Shown here: positions 23,901 to 33,400 of the stretch, one piece after another
Layout of the letters: the number at the start of each line of letters is the position of its first letter
Position numbering within the stretch: position 1 is the stretch's first letter
Source: Asterochloris sp. CNOR1
Taxonomy: Eukaryota; Chlorophyta; Trebouxiophyceae; Trebouxiales; Trebouxiaceae
DNA length: 64,000 nucleotides
Direction: 5' to 3'
NCBI GenBank assembly: GCA_963969365.1
Contig: OZ017750.1
Coordinates: 1,612,001 to 1,676,000, forward strand
Made by a program: the position numbers and the translations under genes
The notes under the pieces: model-generated
The model's input: only the letters and a program-made list of their open reading frames with translations
What the model was told of the DNA's origin: nothing
Databases searched by the model: none

Positions 23901-26442
23901 GCCTGCAGGAGGTGGATGAGCTGTCCCAGCCAGTGCCAGGGGCAGCCCCCCTCAGCTTCCGGCGCAAGTATGCCAGAAGCTACGTCACTCAGTACCTGGC
24001 CTGCCTCTGGAAGTTCAACAAGACTTGTAAGCTGTGATTGCATCCTTGAGCCTCAGCTGGTGCTGCCACAGTGGCTTCTATCCAAGACATTTTGTGCTGC
24101 TTGGTCAGGGACACATTGCCAGCTTTGGGGCCTGCCTGCGATAGACTTCCAGCTTGAGTTGACGGGATGCCTGTGGCTGCCATGACAGGTCATTTGACCT
24201 GCTTAGTTTCTCTGCAGCCAGATTGGGGGTGGGCTGCTTGCTGTGCCACAGGCATTGCTGATGCTCCACCTGAGTACTCCACCAGCTTGTGCTCTGCTTG
24301 CCCTGTGTGCAGACCTGCGAATGCCTCAGTACAACCTCCTCCGCATCTTTCAGACAGCTCTGATTGGCCTGGTGTTTGGCGCAGCTTTCTGGTGGCGTGG
24401 CAAGGAGAGGTGAGGCGGCTTGCCCTCCGGTTGATTGCATGAGAGGCATTGGCAGAGCAGCACCGGCAGGGACCTCGAACCCTGCCTTCAAGACGTTGCA
24501 AAGTGGGCCATGCACGCTGCAGCCACTGCTGATGCTGCCCCATGTCCTGTGACGCAGGGGCACCATGGAGCAGGTCTGGTTGCCAGTGCCCTTTCTGAGC
24601 TCAATCTGCTGGCTGAGCTCATCCCTCCTGAGCTGTGCATCAGGTCATAGCCGCATCTGACGCCTCGTGGCTAGCTGCAGGTGCTCAATGTTGCGGGTGC
24701 CCTGTATGCCTCAGGTGAGGATTGGTGGCCTGACAGGGACAGACCTGCAAGGACAGTCAGTCCTGGACACCATGTGCTGGCTGAGCCGCCCCCTGCCTGC
24801 AGTGCTGTTCCTGGGCGTCAACAATGCCAGCACAGTGCAGCCGGTGGTGAGCAACTCTCTCCAGGCAGCAGAGCTCACCCCCTGGGGCTGCACCGTTCAT
24901 GCTTGGAATGGCGCTCGCCCTGTGCAGGCATCCCAGGAGCGCGCGGTCTTCTACAGAGAGAGGGCGGCAGGTGCGGTGGCATCTGAAAGTCATCCAGCCC
25001 AACAACAAGGAGAGCAGTGCAATGTGCAGTCAAGCGGCTGTGCCGTCATGTCACAGTGCTCGGTGTTGCAGGGATGTATGCGGTGCTGCCCTATACACAG
25101 GCTCAGGTCTGCTGCCTGCATTAGCTTCCTGCTCATGCATTTGGTGTCAAGCGCTGCTGAATCTGCTGTGCTGCGTGTTGCAGTGTGACATCGAGATTCC
25201 CTGGGTGAGTCAACCTTCCGCCTTTACTAACATTTGGCCTTGTGATGCAGGTTGCTAGCAGCCGCATAGTCAGCCTCAGCCTCATCTGCCTCTCTTCCTT
25301 GCAGGTATTCATCCAATCAGCGCTGTACACTGGCATTGTTTATGGCATGGTCCACTTTGAGTGGGCGGCAAACAAGTTCTTCTGGTGTGTCATTGCCTTC
25401 CCCGCTGTGGCAGAGCGTGCTCAAGTGCGTCCTGGAAGGGTGGTGTCTGTGCTGCAGGTTCCTGGCTTTCCTTTTCTGGCTGCTCCTTTGCTTCACTTAC
25501 TATGGTGAGTGCCTGGGCGGCAGCCTCATGCTCCTGGCTGTGTTACAACAGTTGGCACACGGCTCTGGCGCTGCCTGAAGGCGTCGGGGCTTGGTGGCCA
25601 GTGCAAAGCTCTGATATGACGTGTCACTGCTTCAATCTTGTGACACATGCTCCACTGCTGCCTGTGTGTGCTGCAGGCATCATGACAGTCGCGCTCACTC
25701 CAAATGTGAACATGGCGGCAGTTGTCTCAAGCAGCATGTACTCCATCTGGTGCGCGGGCACAGGCCTTTCGATTGCATGTGTTGGGCTGCCACAGCCCCA
25801 ATGCTGCTGAAGAAGCTGCTGTAGCCTTGGTGCTGCCCAGTAAGCCGTGCGCTGCATGGGCCCTAACATCTGCAGGAATTTGTTCTCTGGCTTCCTCATC
25901 CCTAAAAATCGGATTCCTGGCTGGTGTGGCACAACAGATTTTTTACACTGTGATGGTGCTGCTGCATGTCACCCAGCAGGAGTGCTCTGCTTAGTAGCAT
26001 TTCATCTGCAGGTTCATTTGGTGCTTCTGGCTTGATCCAGTGAGCTTGGCGGCCATGCTCTGCCCAAGCTTGGCAAGGTCAGGAAGAGCCAGCTCCACAT
26101 ACCTGCCTCACTCTTCTTTACAGGTGGCGTACTGCCTTTGGGGGCTCATTTCTTCTCAGCTTGGCGACGTCCACAATGAGCAGCTGGTGACTGTGTCTGG
26201 GCAGGCGCTTTCGGTGGCAGCTTTCATTCGTCTTTACTTTGGGCAAGTAGAGCAAGGCTCTGTTCGCTCAGCTCATGTGTTGATCAATGCATTCACTCCC
26301 AACCCACACATCTGTCAACTGTTGCTACAGGTTTTGGCATGGCTTCATTGGTGTTGCCGCTGCAGTCCTGATTGCATTTATCGTCCTCTTTAGAGCAGTC
26401 ACTACTCTTGCAATGCAGCTCGTTGTCTACCAGACTCGCTGA
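8939..26442 (+). CDS. Full-size ABCG (PDR-type) ABC transporter
   Basis: This is a pleiotropic-drug-resistance type exporter with the order NBD1-TMD1-NBD2-TMD2, expected in the plasma membrane; the substrate cannot be told. I join about 57 exons into roughly 1,600 codons, longer than the usual 1,400-1,450. NBD1 has Walker A GPPGHGRS (11468-11491, lysine replaced by arginine), Q-loop YIEQH, signature [12 protein letters not shown] (about 12975-13010), Walker B LVLFMDE and [13 protein letters not shown]2 has Walker [10 protein letters not shown] (20197-20223), degenerate signature LSRQQIKR, Walker [17 protein letters not shown] and H-loop [13 protein letters not shown]1 spans about 15.1-18.2 kb and TMD2 about 23.9-26.4 kb, with the family motifs LPVFFKQ and [11 protein letters not shown]. 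One exon (18471-18854) encodes a 128-residue Pro/Gln/Ser-rich linker. Exon 45 is only 16 nt. Three introns appear to start with GC (20258, 21920, 26243). The start at 8939 is the first in-frame ATG of the open frame leading to the [12 protein letters not shown] exon and is the least certain part. Confidence 0.9.
10128..10330 (+). repeat. Copy of an exon 3' edge inside the next intron (ABCG intron 2)
   Basis: The last bases of exon 2 plus its donor (10128-10160, ending CAGGGTAGGTC) recur at 10301-10330 with a few substitutions and a 2-base gap. The copy includes the GGTAGGTC donor sequence and lies about 170 bp downstream within the same intron. Confidence 0.75.
22552..22677 (+). repeat. Copy of a donor-side intron start (ABCG)
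   Basis: The intron after the VPPIKP exon opens with GTGAGCACAGGGGTGTGCTG at 22552. A near-identical segment, GTGAGTGCAGGGGTGTGCTG, occurs at 22654, 102 bp downstream. The second copy carries the better donor consensus (GTGAGT) and lies 34 codons away. Confidence 0.8.
23050..23170. repeat. Imperfect CTGCCCTGCACCTG-type tandem repeat in an ABCG intron
   Basis: Short C/T/G-rich units (variants of TGCCCTGCACCTGCCC and CTCATGCTGYGCTGC) are repeated several times between the [12 protein letters not shown] exon and the next exon. This looks like simple slippage-type expansion within an intron. Confidence 0.7.
24558..24573 (+). other. 16-nt microexon of the ABCG gene
   Basis: The exon GGGCACCATGGAGCAG lies between GACGCAG and GTCTGG. 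It supplies one base to finish an Arg codon and then five codons (GTMEQ), linking WWRGKER to [11 protein letters not shown]. Skipping it would both break the frame and delete a segment that PDR proteins have at this place. Confidence 0.8.
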
Positions 26443-26681
26443 TGGCTTGCTATGAAATTACATGCTCTTCGGCAGTTTCAAATCTGCATGGCTTGAGGAA
26501 AAGCTAGATTGTGGCTTGAAGGAGCTCACTGCCCACTGAATTAGGGCCAGAAATCCAAAATTGGCCGCCGAATATTCGGTTAATCAGGCAGTTTGCCTTA
26601 TGAGGCAAACAACTGACCTCTGGGTCTTGAATTGGGATACTGGGGTGCTTGAGCCTACTGAAAGAAGGTATGGGGTGCAAG

Positions 26682-29600
26682 CTAAACTCCTGAGGCCCCG
26701 CCAAAGTCATTCTGGCGGATGCTTTGCACAATCAGGAAAGCGTTCAGGCCAGCGATGATGAGGGTGAGCAGGATACCAGCTATAGCAGTTGCCCAGCAGT
26801 TGACAAATTCGCCCATCTTGGCCCTGGAGCAGGTGAAGTGCACCAGCGGGGCGACAGCAAAGACCAGTGTCAGGGACAATATAACCTGACTGAGCACCAG
26901 CAGCTTGCCAGCACCTGTGTTGCCAAAGAGGCCTGACACGACGGCTGCAGGGATGACAGCGATGCAACGTGTGATGGCGCGACGCAGCCAGGGGCGGATC
27001 CTGATCTCGACAAAGCCCTCCATCACAATCTGGCCTGAGAGGGTGCCTGTAATGGTGCTGTTCTGCCCTGCGGCCAGCAGGGCCACTGCAAACAGGATCT
27101 TCGCAGCATGGTCGCCCACAGCGCCGTCCAGCAGGTGATAAGCATCGCTGATCAGGGCGACCTGGACCTGCAACAGGAACTTGGGGAAGTCAGCGATATC
27201 TGCCGGGCCCTGAAAGCTTGTACTGCCCCTCCAGTAGCCTGAGCCAGGTGACCGTCAAGCACTGAATGAGCTGCATGGAGCCAGGCTCTGCAAGGTGGAC
27301 TGCAGCTCAGTGCCGCAGCAAGCACGAGCAGCATTTGCTGGTGACAACTGTGGAGGCTTGAAGGCCGCTGCTGTGTGGCTCGGCTAAACAATCCAGAGAA
27401 GGTCGACTGGACCTGCCTGCGGAAGTATAGAATCGTTACTGCAGCTTGAAGTCGCAAGGCTCACTCCATTGGAGCAGCACACTGCCCTGTTGGGGGCTGG
27501 CGGTGGAACTAAGCAGCACTCGGTAGCAAGACCTGCCACAAGCTGCAGGCGTGGCTATGCAGCATGCAGTACAGCGCCTGTGCTACCCTCTGGCAGCCAA
27601 AGCCTGCTGTTCATGCAGACCCACATGCACCCTTTGTGAGGGCCACAACCAAGCGTCACAAATGCCAGGTTGAACGGGTCACACAAAATCATGTGCTCAC
27701 CTTGTCAGGCCCATAGAAGAAGGCAGCAGCTGCCAGAATCAGGATGGCCGCGTTGATAAAGAAGGCGATGGAAAGTGAGAAGGTGCAGTCAATGAGCCCA
27801 TACTTGATGGCGTGACGCTTGCCGCCTGGGGTGCGGGCGTAGGCCCTGGTTTGAATGATGCTGCTGTGCAGGAAGAGGTTGTGGGGCATCACTGTGGCCC
27901 CAATGATGCTAATGGCACTGTAAAGAAGGCTGGTGTTTGTCAGAATTTCGGGCCTGCACAGCAACAATGCGATGGGGGTTCAGACAGGCAGCAACTCTAA
28001 AAGGCAAAAGACGAGGGTAGACCTCAACACGCAGGGGCTTGTCGGGAGCAACAGTCCTGCCCGGAGCAGGGGCCTCAGGCAGCAGGGAAGGGCAGATGTG
28101 CACTTGAGGAGAGAGCCAGGCAGGCAGCGCTGCAGCACAGCATAAACTTTGGCTGCTGCAGTGCAGTCATCGGCTTGAAAGAGGTGTCAACCAGTGCAGT
28201 GACTGCAGCATCACAACCAGTACAGGCTCCCAGGCCTGGCATCTGCGGCATGAGGAGCAAACACCCACACAGATCTGAATCCATTCCCAAGCCCCAACCA
28301 GTCTAGCATGGCCACAGTCAGCTTGGGGATCAACCAGCCATTCCTGCAGAGCAGGTGGCGCAAAGAATTCACCTGGGAATGAACCCCTTGCCGACCTCCG
28401 CCCAATCCGGTTTGACGACGGCCATCTCATAGATGAAGCAGGCGCCGATGAGTGCGCATAGCAGCACAACGACCACCTCCAGGAGCCGGAAGCTGTGCAT
28501 GCCAGTGAACACCAGGACCAGGACGTCTACCAGCGTGATGAGGGTGCCGGCCCAGAGGGGCAGCCCAAAGAGGAGGTTGAGAGCGATGGCTGAGCCGATG
28601 ATCTCCGCCAGGTCAGTGGCTGCGATGGCGACCTCCATGAGGATCCAGAGGATGTGGTTGACCCAGCGAGGGTACCCATCGCGGCAGCACTGCGCCAGGT
28701 CGCGTTCAGCCACGACGCCCAGCTTCAAGGCCAGAGACTGCATGCAAGATGAGCGGGAAATGGCAGACCAGTACCTGTGGCAAAAGCAGGCAGCACTGAG
28801 CCAGTTGGGCCTGGCCACGATGCCCAGCTTGAAGGGAAGAGCATGCAGGCAGAATGACAGAGAGACCCACACAGGAGCTGGAGAGCAGCTCTGGTGCCTG
28901 GGCTGTGCAGGAAGCAAACAGCAAAAGCCTGCAGAACTCTCAGACATGGCTAGTCCAGCAGAGCCGCTGACGAGGGCAGGCCTTGAACCACATGGCACAG
29001 AAGTTTTGACTGACCAGCAGGATGGCGATGAGACGCTCCAGAGCTACGCTATTGCCTGAGCAGCGCTGAGCTGTAAAGGCAGCACTGAATAATCCACACC
29101 TTGGCCGGCCCAACAGGCTGCAAATAGTGGCTGACCTGGAGGAACATGGCACAGAAGTTGGCCAGCAGGATGACGATGAGCAGCGTGAAGCCATAGGTGG
29201 AGCCGCCTGCCACGTCGGTGGCCCAGTTGCCGGGGTCCATGTAGCCCACGCTGACCAGGAAGCCCAGGCCCATGAAGGCAAACAAGTTCTTGTACCTGCA
29301 GCCAGGGGAAGCTGCAATGAGGGCTGTGTTGGCAACCTGTGGCAAGACAACTCTGTCAGAGGGCCGGGGCGCTGCACATTGTGGATGTGGGGGCTGAGGT
29401 GGGCTGACCAGTCTTGTCAATGCTGGGGCCCGTCAGGGTCGACAGGCTCTCAACTGTGAGCTCTTGCAGCAGCACCTACTGGATCGCGGTACGCTGCATG
29501 GAAACGGGACAGCTTGATCTCATCAGGCAGCACTTGAACTGCCGACAAGAGCACAAAAGACTCCTGCCTGAGAGGACTGTTGTGTCACACCTGGTCTGGC

Positions 29601-30160
29601 TTGTGTGAAGGCCAGCAGACCGGCTGCTGCTGGCTGCTGGCGTGCCCACCAGCTGCCTCCAATGACCTTCTGATGGTGGGAAAACACAGGCGCCGTACCC
29701 CCTCGCTACTAGTCACACAGCTGGGCGCCACTCAACAGCAGCCTCAGCATGTGGCAGTGCTACAATGAAGGCGTCGTCTGCAGAATGCCTGTCTGGCATG
29801 CACAGCAGCCCTTAGCCTCGAAGTCGTGGCTCAACAGCGCCCACACCCTGGCGGGGGCAACAGATACATTCCATACAAGAAGGGGTGGGCAGGTTCTGCT
29901 CACCAGCGGCCGTTCTCGCCAGGCACGCTGATGCTGTTGTGCACCTCCTCCAGGGAGGGGTGGTCTCGGGGCTTGCGCCAGCCATGCAGCAGCGCTACTT
30001 CGGAATCATCAACAACCTCACTGGCTGGGGGAATCGAGACGGCGATGCTTTCTGCTGAGGCTCGGCCCTCGCTGCTCTCAGAGATCCTGTCCAGGGAGGG
30101 TGGCCTGGGCAGGGGGTTGCTGAACACTTGGGGAGCATCCAAGGCCAGTTTTGGGTCCAT
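26682..30160 (-). CDS. NRAMP / MntH-like divalent metal transporter
   Basis: This is a proton-coupled Mn2+/Fe2+-type transporter of the NRAMP family. Five exons join in frame: 30160-29904, about 29297-29133, 28737-28370, about 27956-27704 and 27171-26682. TM1 has the metal-binding DPGN motif ([11 protein letters not shown]), TM6 has MPHNLFLHS, and the later conserved loop reads [19 protein letters not shown]. The hydrophobic profile fits about 11 membrane segments. The N-terminal tail ([19 protein letters not shown]) and the core ([17 protein letters not shown]) resemble, from memory, bacterial MntH of the group C type more than animal DMT1, so a bacterial or organellar origin is possible although the gene has ordinary algal introns. 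The MDPKL start follows a potential splice acceptor; an in-frame ATG at 30292 would add 44 residues. Intron 2 (29132-28738) contains copies of both flanking exon edges. The gene ends 239 bp from the convergent ABC transporter. Confidence 0.9.
28814..29040 (-). repeat. Copies of both neighbouring exon edges within NRAMP intron 2
   Basis: At 28985-29035 there is a diverged copy of the 3' end of exon 2 (real copy about 29135-29185, shift about 154 bp). It translates as [10 protein letters not shown] against the true ILLANFCAM. At 28814-28839 there is a copy of the 5' start of exon 3 (real copy 28711-28736, shift 105 bp, 22 of 26 bases identical by eye). It translates as LPFKLGIVA against LALKLGVVA. 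The exon 3 copy is in the same frame as the real exon, with no stop between them. Confidence 0.8.
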
Positions 30161-30490
30161 GGCACCTGCATTGAGTGCAGCTACAGAAAAATTCAGTCCT
30201 GAGCGTCCCGCGTGCAGTACCACTGGTGTCACTGGTCTGGGCAGCAGAAGGCGCTCTTTCTGCAACAGATGAGGTGGTTGCTGTGGCGACATTTACCAGA
30301 GGTTAGCACCGCGTCCAGGATGCTCTTCTGTGTGGACTGACCATTCGGCCGCTCAGAAGCGGATGCGCAGGACTGGCAGATACGGGAATCTACTAACCCA
30401 GCTGGAGCACAATCAACAACCTAGTTTCTTGATGCAGCATGGAGCAGTTTGCAGTCAGGTGGAAGAAACAGGACACGCTTAGGCTGATAA

Positions 30491-33400
30491 TCAGGAAGGC
30501 AGATTAATAACGTCAATGGGCTCAAGATCGCCTGGCATGCTGTTGTTAAATTTAAGAGCCTTTGAATAGAAGTAAAGCTCTCCATCCAGAGCGCGCCTGC
30601 AGAGGCGCATAGCTTTTCAGGTGCAGGTCTTCCTGGGCTAGCTTGAAGCAAAGCAGCATAGAACCCACCTGATGTTAGTTGCCTGCCGGAACCCATGCTG
30701 CTCGCCGGCAAACATGGCAAGAGCTGTGGTCACACCGCGATCCTTGAGGGCGTCAAACATGATCTGGGCCTGGTTGGGTGGCACCACCTCATCCTCATCA
30801 CCCTGCACCACAATGCAAGAGACAGCTTGCTGTTCCTCCGTGCAGGGGCAGCCTCTGTGGGTAAGTCCAGCAAGCAGCTGTTGCCCTGATGCATAGCACC
30901 TGCTTCCAGGGTTGCGCAGCAGCAAATGAGCTTGCTGAATCATTGAGGACCCAGTTGCAGCAGCCGGGCTTGCCAGGGAGCAGGCTTCCAAAATGATCTG
31001 GACCACCACAAGAGGTACGCCAGCTTGCTCAAGCAGTGAGCCCCAAGCTGCAGCAGGGCACGCTGGGCAGCAGGCTTCCGGTGTTTGACAACCAAGGCAG
31101 GAGTTGAGCCAGGTTGCTCTGTCCATGAGGCCCCAGCTGCAGCAGGGCTTGCCTGGAAGAAGGCTGTAGGGGCAGTCAGGGTGTCCAGACTGTGGATGGG
31201 CGAGCGCTGCACATATACATCTTTCATCTTGGGGTAGGGCCCAATCAGGCCGTCCAGGTAGCGGCTCTCAAACTTGTGGGTTTCCTTGGCCAGCATCTCC
31301 AAGTCTGCCACGCCGTAGTGGCTGGCCCCTGCAGAGAACACGTCCCTGCAGGGCATCCCGTGAGGCAATCGTGGAATGGACTGACACTAAAAAGAGGGGT
31401 GGGGGCCTGGCACATCACACAACTTTGCAGGATAGCAAAGGACAAGTGAAGCGATTTGCAGACAACGTGCAGGTCTGTGTCCGGCGCCACAGTAGCTGGG
31501 TGCCTCAGGCTGACGTCCCTCCGGTGGCATGAGCAGGCAGCATGCCCAAATGGCACCTCTCTGCAGATGTAGCCCTGTGGCGCACCAGCACCAAGCAGGG
31601 TTGTGGGAATGCAAAGCACAACGGTGGGTACAAGCAGGAGCTTTGAGGTGGTGCTGACCTGAAGGCCAGGCAGGCCAGTGTGGTGTAGCCTCCGGCAGAG
31701 CCTCCATCAATGCAGAGTCTCTTTTTGTCCACCAAGCCTTGCTGGGCCAGGTATTTGGCAGCATTGCTGCACGCATGACGGAACGGAGGGGTTGATAGCC
31801 ACAGGATCCTGCTCACTCAGTGGGGCAGCATAGCTGCAGGCAAAGTCTCGCTTACCAAAACAACAGGGGTGGCAGCAAGTGCAACAGCTGCAGCCCGGTG
31901 CAGATCAGGCACTGAGCCAGCCCTGCTGGTTGTTAAGCATACGGGGCCATGGACAGCAGGTACAGAAAGTTGCTGCTTGGATTGGGAATGGTGTCGGTAG
32001 GCACATGCTCACCTGCAGTCATCCACATCCACAATGCCCCAGCTCCCTTGCAGGCGATTGCGGAACTCACGCCCATAGCCAGTCGAGCCTCCATAGTTCA
32101 CATCAGCCACTGCAAAGCCTGCAGCATAGAGCAGAAGGCTTGTGTGAGAGCTTAGCAGCCAGCATGTTGCTTCAAGAATATCTCAAGGTTCCCAAGAATT
32201 TTGGTGAGCAGAGCAGGCCCTGCAGCCTTGAAGAGGCCATGCAGGCCCGTCAGCATACCTCCTGCAGCTCTGCTGGTCTTGAAGGAGATGCCTAAGGTAG
32301 CCCTCAGCCTGAGAGAAGTGCTGGCCAAGTAGGTTAGGCCATGCACATCATCACTGCCATGTCTGCTGATCAAGCTCTGGATGCACAATATGAGGGCCAC
32401 CTCAGGCATTGGAAGGCTTGCCGGCCATGCAATCTGGCAGTGCACAGCCTTCACATGCACCTCTGCTGGTCCAGAACTGTATGCCCAGGTTGAAAGCGGT
32501 CCCAGCCTGGGATGTTGGGCCCCCATGGATCTTGATCAGCAGAGGAGCCTTCTCGCCATCTTGGAGCTTGAAAGCTTTGTTGGTGGGAGGGTAGTAGCTG
32601 CAGCCACGACCACACGGGGTTGACCCCCATGCCAATGCTAGCCAGGAGAGAGCAGTGACAACTTGGCAGGCATTACCCACTTCATAAAGGCTGTGAGGCC
32701 CCTTTCTGTGGGGAACTCTATGCTGCGCGGCTCAGACAGGTAGCCGGGGTCCACCTGCACAGCAGCCAGACGATGACTCCTGATGCCTTGAGCAGGAGGC
32801 CAAGATCTGCACACAGTTGAAGGCCACATTGATACAATGACAGCAAGGTGCCAAGCACTCGAACAAGGTTGGGCATTGAGCCAACAGCACAGTTCACTGG
32901 CCATGTTGCATCATGTGGCTGGGCAGGGACAGCACTTGCCTCCAATGTGGTGCTCTTCCGCAGGGCCCGCCACTGGTCAGGGCCTGCTGTCTGCAGATCC
33001 TCCACAGATCCAACCTCCAATAGGGCAAGCTCAGAGGGCTGCTGCGGGCTGCCTCCAGTGGTGGCCACCACAATCTTGCCACCAACCTGCAGTAAGCTTG
33101 CACATGATTCTGAACCAGACAAACACAAAATGCGCTGAGATGAGGTTGTGCACTGTGCTGCTGCTCACCAGCAGCGTCAATCTGCAACATTCTGCTGCAC
33201 TTCAGGTGTTGCAGCCTTAACCCATGCAGGTCGAGAGAACATGGGTGTGCATGTCAGTCAGCCTGCTTGCCTCTGCGGCCACAACGTTGCTGTAGCTGCT
33301 GTACATAGTCTTCAGATGTGTCACTGACCCCGAGTGGATGTCAATCACGGCCAAGGAGGTGCCTGCCTGGCTGGGGTCTGCATATTTAGCCAGCAGCCTG

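Noticed and set aside
28433-29059. 208-codon plus-strand open frame
   Set aside because: It is a shadow of NRAMP exon 3 and intron 2; the minus strand carries the conserved transporter sequence.
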